Below, one piece after another: positions 43,008 through 53,351 of a stretch of 64,000 nt of DNA. This DNA comes from Bacillus sp. ISL-18 (lineage in GTDB: Bacteria > Bacillota > Bacilli > Bacillales > Cytobacillaceae): positions 62,001 to 126,000 of the forward strand of contig NZ_JAGGQG010000024.1 of assembly GCF_018613415.1 (NCBI RefSeq), in the 5' to 3' direction. Positions within the stretch are counted from its first letter, which is position 1, and each line of letters starts with the position of its first letter. A program made the position numbers and the translations under genes. The notes below the pieces were generated by a model. The model did no database searches. It saw only the letters and a list, made by a program, of their open reading frames with translations, and had not been told where the DNA came from.

Positions 43008-44267
43008 TTGAAAAGAAGAAACTTTTTATTACAGTTTTTTATCGGAGTATTGGCCTTCTTGTTTGGGTATAAAATCAAACAAGACGATGAAAATATTTCG
43101 TTGTACCCTAAGCAGAAAAACACATTGTTTGGATATTATCCTGAGGATTATCGGAAAGATAATGAAAAGGACTACACAAATGCCTTTTCCCATATCATTT
43201 CTGAAATACAAAAAGTAGGGCATGGTTCCATTATTTTATCCCATAACAAGGTATATAAAGGGGATTTAATTATTACAACAAGTAATGTAAATATAAATGG
43301 CAAAGGAATATTAAAAGGGACCATAAAAATTGAAGGGGAAAAGAAACTATCTGAAACCGACAGATACAGCGGGACGAACAACATAACTATCAATGAAATT
43401 ACTATTGATGGTGAAGGGAAACGACACGGCATTACCATCCAATATGTTTATGGTATTACTATTGATGGAGTATTTTTTAAAGATTGTATAAGATCCATTA
43501 CAGTCAACTCTATAGATTACCGTCAACATGTTTCCAGATTAGACATCATCAATAATCATTTTATAGACTGCCAATACGCTTACTTTGTCCACAGAGGAAC
43601 GTCTAAACTTTACATTTGCGGAGATGTTAAGTTTTCTAATAATACAGATGAAAGTACACCCAATGCCTTAATAAAAAGAATTGCTACAATTGTTGCAGAC
43701 GGACAAGATGGCATTATTATAAATGGAAATGTCATGTTTGGAGGATCTGGAACTAATAAAAATATCTATATTAATAATGCAAATTGGATAACCATAGGAA
43801 ATAACAATCTCTTTGCTCCTAACGAAAATTGCATTCATATCAGGAATTCAAAAAACATTTCCATTTCTAGCGGCAACAACTGTGCCTGGGCTAAGAAGGA
43901 TGCAATACTTCTAGAAGAATGCAGTGCCTTTACAGTATCTAGTAATACTATTTCCTGGTACCAAAGTACCGGTTTGAATGTGCAAGGTTTCACAGGTAGT
44001 GGGATTGTAGTGAAAGACAATCAACTTTCCTATGGAAACATTAGCTCTAATACAATCCTTTTTCCTTATAGGAATGGGATAAGGCTAGAAAAGGCAGGGC
44101 GAACGACGGTAGGTATGAATACCATTCAAAATTTTGAAAGCAAAGATGAAGCCATATTTGCAGACGGTGACCTAAACCATATCCTTGGAAATTCATGTAT
44201 TGGATTTGTTAAGAAAAACAGTGTCTTAGGGAGCAATTCCATAGATAATCAATCATATGTTCATTGA
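43008..44267 (+). CDS. Secreted right-handed beta-helix protein (pectate-lyase-like fold)
   Basis: Protein of 419 residues starting with TTG after CTGGGAGG. An N-terminal KRRNFLLQFFIGVLAFL resembles a twin-arginine or signal-anchor segment. The rest is a string of beta-helix rungs rich in Asn and Ile (NITINEITIDGEGKRHGITI, NISISSGNNC, FTVSSNTISW). Such proteins cleave or modify polysaccharides. In this locus it may trim or release the exopolysaccharide. Catalytic residues cannot be named. Confidence 0.82.
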   Translation: MKRRNFLLQFFIGVLAFLFGYKIKQDDENISLYPKQKNTLFGYYPEDYRKDNEKDYTNAFSHIISEIQKVGHGSIILSHNKVYKGDLIITTSNVNINGKGILKGTIKIEGEKKLSETDRYSGTNNITINEITIDGEGKRHGITIQYVYGITIDGVFFKDCIRSITVNSIDYRQHVSRLDIINNHFIDCQYAYFVHRGTSKLYICGDVKFSNNTDESTPNALIKRIATIVADGQDGIIINGNVMFGGSGTNKNIYINNANWITIGNNNLFAPNENCIHIRNSKNISISSGNNCAWAKKDAILLEECSAFTVSSNTISWYQSTGLNVQGFTGSGIVVKDNQLSYGNISSNTILFPYRNGIRLEKAGRTTVGMNTIQNFESKDEAIFADGDLNHILGNSCIGFVKKNSVLGSNSIDNQSYVH

Positions 44268-44293
44268 TTAGTCAGCTGATAATAGAAAAAAAC

Positions 44294-44318
44294 AACCCGT
44301 ATCCTGTAGATACGGGTT
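44294..44318. terminator. Bidirectional terminator between convergent units
   Basis: AACCCGTATC, CTGTA, GATACGGGTT form a perfect ten-pair hairpin between the beta-helix gene and the end of the exopolysaccharide operon. Confidence 0.8.
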
Positions 44319-44329
44319 AAACCTATAAC

Positions 44330-45352
44330 CTATTCTAATGTATATTGCTTCTTAAAGTAATTCTGATATTCTCCACTAATGATTTGCTCCCACCACCACT
44401 TATTATCCATATACCATTGAACAGTTTGGGCAATCCCTGTTTCAAATGTAAAAGTTGGTTTCCATCCTAGCTTTTCTAGTTTTGTCGGGTCGATAGCATA
44501 ACGCTTATCATGACCTAAACGATCTGCAACAAATTCAATGAGGTCTTCTGACTTTCCTAATGTATTAATAATGGTTTTAACTACTTCTAAATTAGTCCGT
44601 TCATTATGACCGCCAACATTATAAACTTCGCCATTTACACCTTCATGTAAGACAAGGTCAATCGCTGCACAATGATCTAGAACATGAAGCCAATCTCGAA
44701 TATTTTTTCCATCGCCATAAACGGGTACCTTTTCATGATTTAATACGCGAGAAATGGTTAACGGAATTAACTTTTCCGGAAAATGAAACGGTCCATAATT
44801 ATTAGAGCAGCGTGTGATGTTGATAGGTAGGCCAAATGTTTCATGATAGGCTCTAACTAGCAAGTCAGATGATGCCTTGCTTGCACTATAAGGACTATTT
44901 GGCTGTAATGGCGTATTCTCTGTAAAGAAAGTTGTCGGATCGAAATCTAACTCCCCATAGACTTCATCTGTAGAAACATGAACAAATTTAGTCACCCCAA
45001 TTTGCTTCGCAGCATCGAGTAATACTTGCGTTCCTAAAACATTCGTATTTACGAAGATCTCAGGATCAGTAATCGAGCGATCCACATGACTTTCTGCAGC
45101 AAAATGAGCGACATAATCAAACTTTTCTTTTTCAAAAAGTGCCATGATGGCTTCACGGTCAGCGATGTCTGCCTTTACAAAATGATAGTTATCCTTGTTT
45201 TCGATTTCACGATGCTTGGTTAAATCCCCCGCATAGGTTAATAAATCTAAATTATAAATATCATAATCAGGATACTTTTTTACCATAAATTGAACAAAGT
45301 TCCCGCCAATGAAACCTGCTCCGCCTGTTACTAGAATCTTTTTTCTGTTCAT
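44330..45352 (-). CDS. rmlB: dTDP-glucose 4,6-dehydratase
   Basis: Short-chain dehydrogenase/reductase of 340 residues converting dTDP-glucose to dTDP-4-keto-6-deoxyglucose. The NAD-binding start is VTGGAGFIGGNFVQFM. HFAAESHVDRSI and STDEVYGEL are family signatures, and the catalytic Tyr-x-x-x-Lys is in NSPYSASKASSDLL. It is the last gene of the operon, 83 bases after rmlA. The genes for the later steps to dTDP-rhamnose (rmlC, rmlD) are not in the window. Confidence 0.97.
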   Translation of the reverse strand: MNRKKILVTGGAGFIGGNFVQFMVKKYPDYDIYNLDLLTYAGDLTKHREIENKDNYHFVKADIADREAIMALFEKEKFDYVAHFAAESHVDRSITDPEIFVNTNVLGTQVLLDAAKQIGVTKFVHVSTDEVYGELDFDPTTFFTENTPLQPNSPYSASKASSDLLVRAYHETFGLPINITRCSNNYGPFHFPEKLIPLTISRVLNHEKVPVYGDGKNIRDWLHVLDHCAAIDLVLHEGVNGEVYNVGGHNERTNLEVVKTIINTLGKSEDLIEFVADRLGHDKRYAIDPTKLEKLGWKPTFTFETGIAQTVQWYMDNKWWWEQIISGEYQNYFKKQYTLE

Positions 45353-45435
45353 TATTTCACCTCATGTTGTAATGCCCTAAGTATTTTGATAAGAAATCAT
45401 GCCAAATTTATAAAAAGGGAGAGCCCTAGGCATTA

Positions 45436-46314
45436 TTAATATTTTATACCACCATTTGCTACCTTTAACAGATACTGACCATATCCTGTCTTAGAAAACT
45501 TTTCTCCTGATTCTAGAAGTTGTTCTTTTCCAATCCAGCCATTAATATAAGCTATTTCTTCAAGAGCAGCGATTTTGATTCCTTGATGTTCTTCAATAGT
45601 TTTAACAAAATTCGTTGCCTCTACTAAACTTTGATGTGTACCAGTATCTAGCCATGTAAAGCCACGTCCAAGAAGCTCTACCTCCAGTTCACCCATCTTC
45701 AGATAAGCTTCATTAACTGAAGTAATTTCTAATTCCCCACGAGGAGATGGTTTCACATTTTTTGCAATTTCCACAATTCGATTGTCATAGAAGTATAAAC
45801 CAGTTATCGCGTAATTAGACTTTGGAAACTCTGGCTTTTCTTCAACACTTAACACTTTTCCTGTCTCATCAAATTCGACCACACCAAATCTCTCTGGATC
45901 TTGAACATGATAGCCGAAAACAGTAGCCCCAATTTCTTTTTGAGCCGCTCTCTGGAGAATTTTCCGCATACCTGAACCATAATAGATATTATCTCCTAAA
46001 ATCATAGCAACGGAGTCCTCACCAATAAACTCCTCACCAATAATAAAAGCCTGTGCCAGCCCTTCCGGACTCTCCTGTACTTTATACTGAAGCGATATAC
46101 CAAATTGTGAACCATCGCCTAGTAATGCTTCAAACCGTGGTGTATCCTCTGGAGTTGAAATGATCAGTATTTCACGAATCCCTGCAAGCATTAATGTGGA
46201 TAATGGATAAAAGATCATAGGTTTATCATAAATCGGTAATAATTGCTTACTTGTTACCATTGTTAGTGGATAGAGTCGGGTTCCACTTCCCCCTGCTAGA
46301 ATGATTCCTTTCAT
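45436..46314 (-). CDS. rmlA: Glucose-1-phosphate thymidylyltransferase
   Basis: Nucleotidyltransferase of 292 residues joining dTTP and glucose 1-phosphate. It begins [17 protein letters not shown] (nucleotide loop) and has [28 protein letters not shown] (metal Asp) and [20 protein letters not shown]. Length is typical. It supplies the dTDP-glucose for RmlB. Confidence 0.97.
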   Translation of the reverse strand: MKGIILAGGSGTRLYPLTMVTSKQLLPIYDKPMIFYPLSTLMLAGIREILIISTPEDTPRFEALLGDGSQFGISLQYKVQESPEGLAQAFIIGEEFIGEDSVAMILGDNIYYGSGMRKILQRAAQKEIGATVFGYHVQDPERFGVVEFDETGKVLSVEEKPEFPKSNYAITGLYFYDNRIVEIAKNVKPSPRGELEITSVNEAYLKMGELEVELLGRGFTWLDTGTHQSLVEATNFVKTIEEHQGIKIAALEEIAYINGWIGKEQLLESGEKFSKTGYGQYLLKVANGGIKY

Positions 46315-46340
46315 ATGTGTTCCTCCTGACAGTAGATTAA

Positions 46341-47837
46341 TTACTTACGGATATTTTGTAAACTATTCAAGACAAAATCTTTTTTGGTTATAACAAGTAA
46401 CAAAATATAGATAATGCCTCCAATTAAAATGAGTAAAAATAACTCCACATATGGTACCAAGTGCCCCAGATTGGGCTTTATAAATAATAATACTAAGCAC
46501 ATTATTAGACCAATAATTGTAAAAGTGAAATTGTTTTTTAATAGATTATTATACTGGTCCACTACTCCAATTTTTTTCCTTAATTTGTTATATGACATGA
46601 CCAATGAAATAACGGATGCTAACACTGGTCCAACAGCGATAGAGTATACTTTTAATATAGGAATTAATGCTAAAATCAAAACAATATTAATCGCCACTAC
46701 ATAAATGGAATTTCTTGAAGGCGTTTTTGTATCATTGATACAATAAAAGCTCCTATATACAAAATCCCGTGCGGTATTTATTGGGAAGGATATAAAAATG
46801 ATTGAACTTATCAAATACACCTGATGGGTATTATGGGCTGTAAAGTTTCCCCGTTGGAAAATAATTTCAATAATTAAATCACCAACAGCAATAAAGCCAA
46901 ATACAATTGGAATAATCATCATGTTAGTTAAATTAATGTAATTGACTAAAGAATCTTTTGCCGATTCAATGCTCTCTTCAAACTTTCTAGCGAGATTTGG
47001 ATAAAGCATGGTTATGATATTTAAGACAATCAAACCATGAAAGATATTAACAATTTGGTTCCCGTACCCAAAAATAGAAACATACCCTTTACCAAAATAA
47101 CTAGCAATAAAGTTTGAAAATACCAGCGATACTTGAAATGCAGCAGAACTTAATATGATTGGTGCCGTATTTCTTAGTAACATTTTGTAAATTGGATTTT
47201 GTGTTTTAAAATTTATAGTAATGTTTGTTCTCAACCCTCGTTGCTTCACAACCATGACAAGAAATTCAAACATAAAGGAAATCCCCAAAACAATGGTTAC
47301 CCCATAGATATTTGGATGTGAACTAAATAAAAAATAGCTTATGCTTACTACAGAAGCCAAAAGTCCTGCTAACTTGGGGGTGAAGAAATCTGAATTTGTT
47401 TGTAAATAAGCTGTTGAGATGCCAGAAATAACTTTAAAAATTTGTGAGACAGCTAATATAACCGTGAGAAGAAAGATTAATGATTGCTCATTACTCTTAT
47501 AATTTAAAGAAAACAATTTAACCAATGGACTTCCAAAAATCACAAACAATCCCACGAATCCAATACTTAAAAAGGTCAGGACAGTAACGTAGGTATTAAT
47601 TCCTTCTCTTTCTTCCAATGAGTATTTTTGGTTAGACAGCGAAGGAATTAATACGGTGGTAATCGCCGCCGATACGATTCCAGTAATACTTACAGTTAAT
47701 ACATTGGCCAAATTATAAGCATCCATCTCAACACTGACACCAAAATGGTTGGCCATAAACATACTTCTTGCCATCATCAGGACTTGTGTAATTAATGTTA
47801 ATAAAGCCACTCCTGAGAAATATCTAATGAATTTCAT
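46341..47837 (-). CDS. MurJ/MviN-type polysaccharide-precursor flippase
   Basis: Integral membrane protein of 498 residues with about 14 hydrophobic segments, of the MOP exporter superfamily. The N-terminal [35 protein letters not shown] resembles MurJ (given here as family appearance). In the middle of an exopolysaccharide operon it most likely flips the lipid-linked repeat unit outward, the job of Wzx. Two neighbouring genes supply the polymerase and initiating transferase. Confidence 0.9.
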   Translation of the reverse strand: MKFIRYFSGVALLTLITQVLMMARSMFMANHFGVSVEMDAYNLANVLTVSITGIVSAAITTVLIPSLSNQKYSLEEREGINTYVTVLTFLSIGFVGLFVIFGSPLVKLFSLNYKSNEQSLIFLLTVILAVSQIFKVISGISTAYLQTNSDFFTPKLAGLLASVVSISYFLFSSHPNIYGVTIVLGISFMFEFLVMVVKQRGLRTNITINFKTQNPIYKMLLRNTAPIILSSAAFQVSLVFSNFIASYFGKGYVSIFGYGNQIVNIFHGLIVLNIITMLYPNLARKFEESIESAKDSLVNYINLTNMMIIPIVFGFIAVGDLIIEIIFQRGNFTAHNTHQVYLISSIIFISFPINTARDFVYRSFYCINDTKTPSRNSIYVVAINIVLILALIPILKVYSIAVGPVLASVISLVMSYNKLRKKIGVVDQYNNLLKNNFTFTIIGLIMCLVLLFIKPNLGHLVPYVELFLLILIGGIIYILLLVITKKDFVLNSLQNIRK

Positions 47838-47846
47838 TCATACCAC

Positions 47847-48899
47847 TCAATTTCTATTTATAGTATCTAATACGGCAAAATGCTGTGTAGCTTTACAGGA
47901 CAATTCAGAAATGAGGCTCTTTTCATAAGTTAACTCATAATTGAGGAGTGAGTTTTCTACTTCATCAAGGCTTTTACCGTTTGAAATGGAATCTAGTTCA
48001 AAATGTCGAATATTTATGCCTAGAAATTTCATAGTATTTAAGGTCTTATCACTATAAATAATTGGGCAAATTCTCTGATTCATTAAAAGGGACAGAATAA
48101 ATGAATGAAATCTGCATGTTACCATGGAATAGCATTCATCATATTTCTCAAGAAAACCTTTTATATCTCCATCGTAACTTACAATATCAATATTTTTTAT
48201 ATTGTCCACTTTTTCAATAACCTTATTTATAACTGTAAGATCACTGATTTCTTGTGTATCCTGGAAAGCAAAAAGCCGTACACTCTTATTTTTTGCATGA
48301 AGTCTTTTTATTAGGTCAACATTAAAATGAATATATCCTTCTATATTGTTGTTTTTAGGCCAATCAATAATAGATATTCCAATTAGATTACTATTTCTTT
48401 CAGGTCTATTTTCTAAGGTTTTCCCCAAAACAATATCTGGATGAACACTTATTTCAATTCCTTTATTATCAAGTGATTCAAAAGAATATTGATCTCTTAC
48501 AGTCAAGTGTGAAAGCTTCTTGAATGTACTAACATATTTTTCCTTATATTCATTGGTTTTAATAGGTCCGAAATTACATCCCAAAACGAATGTATCTTTC
48601 CTGAAGAATTTAAAAATCTTTATCGTTGTATCAAAAGTTTTCCATTGTTTTTTCCAATTTTCAGGTTCTTGGAACATAGAACCGCCAATGAACAGATACG
48701 CATCATATTTAAAAATATTTAATAATACCTCTTTACGACTTTTAAAGTTAACCCGTTTATGGTTGATAAATGCCTTTGCAGCTGATTGGTCATTGATTAA
48801 AAAGTCAAAATCAGAATTCTCGTACCTATTTACTAAGATATCTAGAAATAAATCATCACCTAAGTTATTATCAAAATATGCATCCACAGCTATTCTCAT
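47847..48899 (-). CDS. Polysaccharide pyruvyltransferase family protein (CsaB/WcaK-like)
   Basis: Protein of 350 residues with the family's start (AYFDNNLGDDLFLDILVNRY), a mid-protein GGSMFQEPENW and the C-terminal CRFHSFILSLLMNQ with a conserved Arg-x-His. Such enzymes transfer pyruvate from phosphoenolpyruvate as a ketal onto sugars, which adds negative charge to the polymer. The role here is inferred from the operon. Confidence 0.88.
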   Translation of the reverse strand: MRIAVDAYFDNNLGDDLFLDILVNRYENSDFDFLINDQSAAKAFINHKRVNFKSRKEVLLNIFKYDAYLFIGGSMFQEPENWKKQWKTFDTTIKIFKFFRKDTFVLGCNFGPIKTNEYKEKYVSTFKKLSHLTVRDQYSFESLDNKGIEISVHPDIVLGKTLENRPERNSNLIGISIIDWPKNNNIEGYIHFNVDLIKRLHAKNKSVRLFAFQDTQEISDLTVINKVIEKVDNIKNIDIVSYDGDIKGFLEKYDECYSMVTCRFHSFILSLLMNQRICPIIYSDKTLNTMKFLGINIRHFELDSISNGKSLDEVENSLLNYELTYEKSLISELSCKATQHFAVLDTINRN

Positions 48900-48941
48900 T
48901 TAGATTTATTACTCCTCTTATTGCGCAAAATTTAAATTTGT

Positions 48942-49838
48942 TTAATATAATTGTTCCCTTTTAAAAAATCTATTCTTAACGTTTAATAGGTGTTTCATTA
49001 TTTTAATTAGACCTAAGTTGTTTATGAGTGCGTCTACACTCCTAAGTACTGGCATTATTTCATATGGTGATATATCCTTCTGCTTTATTGAATTATCATC
49101 ATACTTTGCTAAAATAACTAAATATTGCTTTAAGAATTTTAAATCCCTTAAGATTGAACGATCTTTCGTATATTTCTTTATGACCAACAATATATATAAT
49201 TCACCCATTAACATGTCATAATGGTTTGCCATGGTATTATTTTCGTGAATATATACATTTGAACCATAGTAGTCTGTTTGGAAAAATACCATTGCATTGT
49301 ATAAAGTTTTCACCCAGAAATACCAATCTTCGCAATGAGATAATCCATCTGGAAAGTTAGCGGCTAACTCACTCTTAAAGACAACCGAATGAATAGGGAA
49401 AATATTTTTTCTTAATAGTACCTTTTTGATATTCTTTAGTGGTTTTACTTTTGATACTGATACTAACTTATTTTCTTTCCAATAGTTTGTGCCGCACTGG
49501 ACTGCATCAACTTCTGGATTACTTTCTAGGATGGCAACTGCTCTTTCTACCATATCTTTCTCTAGAGTATCATCTGAGTCTAAAAATTGAATATATCTGC
49601 CAGTTGCCCTTTCAATGCCTCTATTTCTTGCCATGGAACGACCGCTATTTTCAAAGTAATAATATTTAATTCTTGAATCATTAAACAAATTTACAATCTC
49701 TCTAGTTTGATCCTTCGAACCATCATCAATCACAACGATTTCTATATTATTGTAGGTCTGCTCCAAGCATGATGTTAAGGAGCGACTGATTGTCTTCATT
49801 GAGTTATAAGCTGGAATTATTATAGAAACTTTGTTCAC
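48942..49838 (-). CDS. Family 2 glycosyltransferase
   Basis: GT-A fold transferase of 298 residues: VSIIIPAYNSMKTISRSLTS, VVIDDGSKDQT and the metal-binding IQFLDSDDTLEKDM. I use the GTG at 49838, with AAGGGGGAA before it; the longer ATG frame lacks a site. It adds one sugar to the repeat unit; donor and acceptor are unknown. Confidence 0.93.
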   Translation of the reverse strand: MNKVSIIIPAYNSMKTISRSLTSCLEQTYNNIEIVVIDDGSKDQTREIVNLFNDSRIKYYYFENSGRSMARNRGIERATGRYIQFLDSDDTLEKDMVERAVAILESNPEVDAVQCGTNYWKENKLVSVSKVKPLKNIKKVLLRKNIFPIHSVVFKSELAANFPDGLSHCEDWYFWVKTLYNAMVFFQTDYYGSNVYIHENNTMANHYDMLMGELYILLVIKKYTKDRSILRDLKFLKQYLVILAKYDDNSIKQKDISPYEIMPVLRSVDALINNLGLIKIMKHLLNVKNRFFKREQLY

Positions 49839-49902
49839 CCTTCTATTCCCCCTTAAACAGACTGACATGAACAAAGTTATATCTCATGTCCAAATATAAG
49901 TC

Positions 49903-51177
49903 CTAATTTTGATCTAACTCTTTTAATTCTTCACCTTTTTGCCAGATAGTTAAGAAGAACACAAGTAATGCTACCATGATCATCGTGTAGTGATCTCTAA
50001 AAGGCTGCGTAATTAATGAGATAAACCCATAGATGATATAAAACAAGAAATAGAGTAAAAACGTACTTTTTTCAAATATATTTTTAACTGCTCTCACTGT
50101 AAGAACAGTATAGATATTAATAATCGACAGATAATACCATACTCCACCTTGAATGACTATTAAGGATAAACTATTAATTCCTAAGTTTTTATGGATTGTT
50201 TGGTGATTAAAATCTAAATTATTAATTCCCATTCCTAATCCCATCGCGTCAAAGTATCTGAAGGCAAGGTAATTTAAATAGGCTCGTTCATTTTCTGGTG
50301 ATGGAGTCCCATTTACAAAAAAGTCAGAAGCTAACTGAAGTAACTTATCAACTTGTTCCCGTATAACGTCACTAGACAAATAGGCAATCAAGCTAAGAAA
50401 CAGACCAATTATGAGGATAATAATAAAGTTGAAAACTGCCTTAAATGAAAACTTATTTGAAAAGTTTACATAAAATATAAATAAACCAAGGAATAGAATG
50501 ACTGTTGGAATAAACGATTTGTTCTCATTAAAGTAAGATAATATAAGCATGGTCGGAATTTGGACCCAAAATAAGATCAACCAGACTTTTTGTTTTTCCA
50601 TTAAATAATAAAAGAGATTACCTAATAATAAAGCACACCAAAAAATATTCAAAATACCCGTTCCAAAAGGACCAATAAATCCAGTCATATGGTCAAATGC
50701 ATACATTCCCCACGACAAGAAACGTCCCATCATAAAAGTCCCAGTGATAAACTGTAAAATGATAATCGGCACGTTTATCCAGAAATAAATATTTAGAAAT
50801 ATTAATATCTTCCTACCCAGCTTAAATAAAACGTCATATTCATATCTATTAGACATATAAGACGTGTATAATAGTAATGTTGCAGGTGTGAAAATCATTA
50901 AGATATTATTTATAAAAACCTTTCCAAATCCGTAAAAATATATATTTAAAAAAGCTATAACAACGAGTAAACCTACGGAAATAAACATCCAAAAGTGGTG
51001 TCCTAAACTTCCTTTAGCCTCATTTTTGGTTGATTGAAAGAAGATATAAATCAGTAAAAAAAGGTCAAAAATATACCAAGGTTCGTATAATACCTTAATA
51101 TCTCTTAGAAAAAAAACTAAGATTAATATCAAGAAAAGAATTACTTTGTCTGTTTTATTAATTGTAAGAGCATCCAA
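49903..51177 (-). CDS. Wzy-like polysaccharide polymerase
   Basis: Integral membrane protein of 424 residues with about 11-12 hydrophobic segments and one long extracellular loop near residues 275-330 (containing DVIREQVDKLLQLASD and GTPSPENERAYLNYLAF). This shape is typical for O-antigen polymerases, which have little sequence conservation. It follows a glycosyltransferase gene by two bases. Assignment rests mainly on topology and context. Confidence 0.75.
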   Translation of the reverse strand: MDALTINKTDKVILFLILILVFFLRDIKVLYEPWYIFDLFLLIYIFFQSTKNEAKGSLGHHFWMFISVGLLVVIAFLNIYFYGFGKVFINNILMIFTPATLLLYTSYMSNRYEYDVLFKLGRKILIFLNIYFWINVPIIILQFITGTFMMGRFLSWGMYAFDHMTGFIGPFGTGILNIFWCALLLGNLFYYLMEKQKVWLILFWVQIPTMLILSYFNENKSFIPTVILFLGLFIFYVNFSNKFSFKAVFNFIIILIIGLFLSLIAYLSSDVIREQVDKLLQLASDFFVNGTPSPENERAYLNYLAFRYFDAMGLGMGINNLDFNHQTIHKNLGINSLSLIVIQGGVWYYLSIINIYTVLTVRAVKNIFEKSTFLLYFLFYIIYGFISLITQPFRDHYTMIMVALLVFFLTIWQKGEELKELDQN

Positions 51178-51179
51178 TC

Positions 51180-51995
51180 CTATCGCTCTCCTATTTCCCT
51201 CTGAATTTTATTGCAAATGTTTTTAACATCCTTATTAAAGTAAAGAAATAACTTTACATTAAAAGGATGCCACCAGTGTTTTTTACGAAGAATCTTTTTA
51301 TTGTTTTTAATATAGGCTGCTTTATCACTTTTAAATGAAGTACTACCGTAATGATAAATAAATGTATTATCTGCCAAGATATTTTGGTATCCCTTTTTAA
51401 TTACCCTGCATGAAAAGTCTTCTTCTTCTCCATATCCTTTACCAAAATTCTCTTCATCAAAATATCCGACTTTATTTAATACACTTCTTTTTATAAACAA
51501 AGCATGACCTACTGCAGTAGGAATCACAGGATACTCGTCTTCAGAAACACGTTCAACCAAGTTTGAAAACTCGTTAATAGAATATCCAGCTGGTAATACA
51601 TTATCTTGGTTAAAGAATGGTACAGACGCAATGGTACCATTATTGGTAAGAGCCGTAACAGTTCCCACTTTTTCACTTGAGTAGGCCGCCTTATATAACT
51701 TATCTATCCAATAATTTGTCACAACAGTATCTGAATTTAATAAAATAACATCGTTTTGTGAGTATTTCATACCTTTGTTTACTGTTTTGACAAATCCTAA
51801 ATTTTCTTCATTCGTCAATAAGATTACATTATTCTGAGAAAAACTTTTCAATAATTGACTGATTTTGTCATTGGGAGACCTATCATTAATTAAAATTATT
51901 CGATTCTCTAAATTATTTTTGCATTCCAATACTGACTCAATACACTCTTTTGTTTCTTCATAACCATCATAAATCGGTATAATAATATCAATCAT
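51180..51995 (-). CDS. Family 2 glycosyltransferase (rhamnosyltransferase-like)
   Basis: GT-A transferase of 271 residues. IDIIIPIYDGYEETKECIES, LINDRSPNDK, VILLNSDTVV (metal motif) and GYGEEEDFSCRVIKKGY are typical of the WbbL-like branch, which often uses dTDP-rhamnose. The ATG at 51995 has GGAG six bases upstream and is preferred to a TTG 12 bases earlier. dTDP-sugar use would agree with RmlA/RmlB in the operon but is not proven. Confidence 0.92.
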   Translation of the reverse strand: MIDIIIPIYDGYEETKECIESVLECKNNLENRIILINDRSPNDKISQLLKSFSQNNVILLTNEENLGFVKTVNKGMKYSQNDVILLNSDTVVTNYWIDKLYKAAYSSEKVGTVTALTNNGTIASVPFFNQDNVLPAGYSINEFSNLVERVSEDEYPVIPTAVGHALFIKRSVLNKVGYFDEENFGKGYGEEEDFSCRVIKKGYQNILADNTFIYHYGSTSFKSDKAAYIKNNKKILRKKHWWHPFNVKLFLYFNKDVKNICNKIQREIGER

Positions 51996-52023
51996 TGCAG
52001 GCTCCAATCCTTATTAATCAAAT

Positions 52024-53346
52024 TCAACTATAAATTTTATTATTAATATTATTTACATGTTCATTAATGAGATCTAATTTAAAGGTTTGATTAATCGATT
52101 TATTTCTTTGCTGTAATGTATTTTTATCTAGCTTCCTAAATAAATTATTTAATTCCAATGGCGATGAAGCTTTAAAAATCACCCCGAAGCTCTCTTGAAC
52201 TAAATCCTTACTTCCTACATTATCTGAAATAATCACTGGTGTCCCATTGCTTAATGCCTCTAAGACTACAAAACCAAAAGTTTCCTTCCAAAGACTTGGT
52301 ATTACAAGTACATCAATAGACGAGAAAATAGAACTTAATTCGCTAGAATCATATCTCCCGTGCAGAAATACATTTGAAGGTACCTCTACCTGGGTTTCAT
52401 CACCATATAGATGTAATTCAAACTGATCATTCGGTAGGTCTTTAAAAGCCTCTAATAAAAAGAAGAAACCTTTATAATCCTTAAATGGACCCAAGTATCC
52501 AAGCCGAATCTTTGATGCCTCCGATTTATCAACCTTACCTTTGTTTATACCTCTATGAGTGATACCTACTACCTCGCCCTTAATTGAAGGCATATATTCT
52601 TTAAAGAGCTTCTCGGTTAAACTGCTGTTAAAATGGAAATAGTCAACCATCCTAAACATTTCAAAGTAATATTCTCTTAAATGTACATATTCTTCAGCAG
52701 ACTCCTCGCTAATATCCGCACTGGATCCTTCACTACTATTCACACCAACATTGTTCTTTTTTAGTAAAAACTTTTTTGCCTTCTTTAAAATGGGATAAAA
52801 AGGGGTTTGACTTAGTAATAATGCTTTTGTCCCTAAAGCATTCCTAGAACACTCAGCACACCCTTTGCCATTTTCAAAATCCGTGCAATTAATTTTTTTA
52901 TTATCCTTATATAGGTTAATGGTTGGACAAATTCCATAATAGTCATGTGTGGTATAAACAATTTTAATCCCAAGATTTTTTGCTGTAATTAGAAATTCTT
53001 TATGAATTCCCATAAGTGTATGAATATGAATTGTCTCTGGCATAATCTTCTTTAGAAAGTCTGTATATACTTCTGGTGATACAGAAACCATAAAATCTTT
53101 TGGCTCTTTCACACCTCTAAATATTGGAAGAGGTAATGAATTAATTAATTCATAATGCTCGATGTTACCCTTTGGATTTTTGTTCCGAATTATCCTTGTA
53201 TTCTTATTAAATAAGTCAACATTACCAGGGTATAAATGATAAACATTATGGGATTTAGCTTGTTCTTCCATAAGATCCACTGCATAGCGAGTAAGTCCAC
53301 CACTTCTCATCGGTGGAAGTCCAAGGGTGTAATGTAAGATTTTCAT
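52024..53346 (-). CDS. Family 4 glycosyltransferase
   Basis: GT-B transferase of 440 residues with MKILHYTLGLPPMRSGG at the start, IHIHTLMGIHKEFL in the acceptor half and the donor-site block PSLWKETFGFVVLEALSNGTPVI (given here as its key parts: Lys-Glu-Thr-Phe-Gly and the Glu-x7-Glu pattern). A cluster CTDFENGKGCAECSRNA near residue 155 could bind metal and is uncommon. I prefer the ATG at 53346, with GGAG ten bases upstream; the overlapping GTG at 53355 is too close to that site. Confidence 0.9.
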   Translation of the reverse strand: MKILHYTLGLPPMRSGGLTRYAVDLMEEQAKSHNVYHLYPGNVDLFNKNTRIIRNKNPKGNIEHYELINSLPLPIFRGVKEPKDFMVSVSPEVYTDFLKKIMPETIHIHTLMGIHKEFLITAKNLGIKIVYTTHDYYGICPTINLYKDNKKINCTDFENGKGCAECSRNALGTKALLLSQTPFYPILKKAKKFLLKKNNVGVNSSEGSSADISEESAEEYVHLREYYFEMFRMVDYFHFNSSLTEKLFKEYMPSIKGEVVGITHRGINKGKVDKSEASKIRLGYLGPFKDYKGFFFLLEAFKDLPNDQFELHLYGDETQVEVPSNVFLHGRYDSSELSSIFSSIDVLVIPSLWKETFGFVVLEALSNGTPVIISDNVGSKDLVQESFGVIFKASSPLELNNLFRKLDKNTLQQRNKSINQTFKLDLINEHVNNINNKIYS

Positions 53347-53351
53347 GTTAC

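Noticed and set aside
48520-48903. Open frame of 127 residues on the plus strand
   Set aside because: Antisense shadow of the pyruvyltransferase gene, without a ribosome site and with no recognisable domain.
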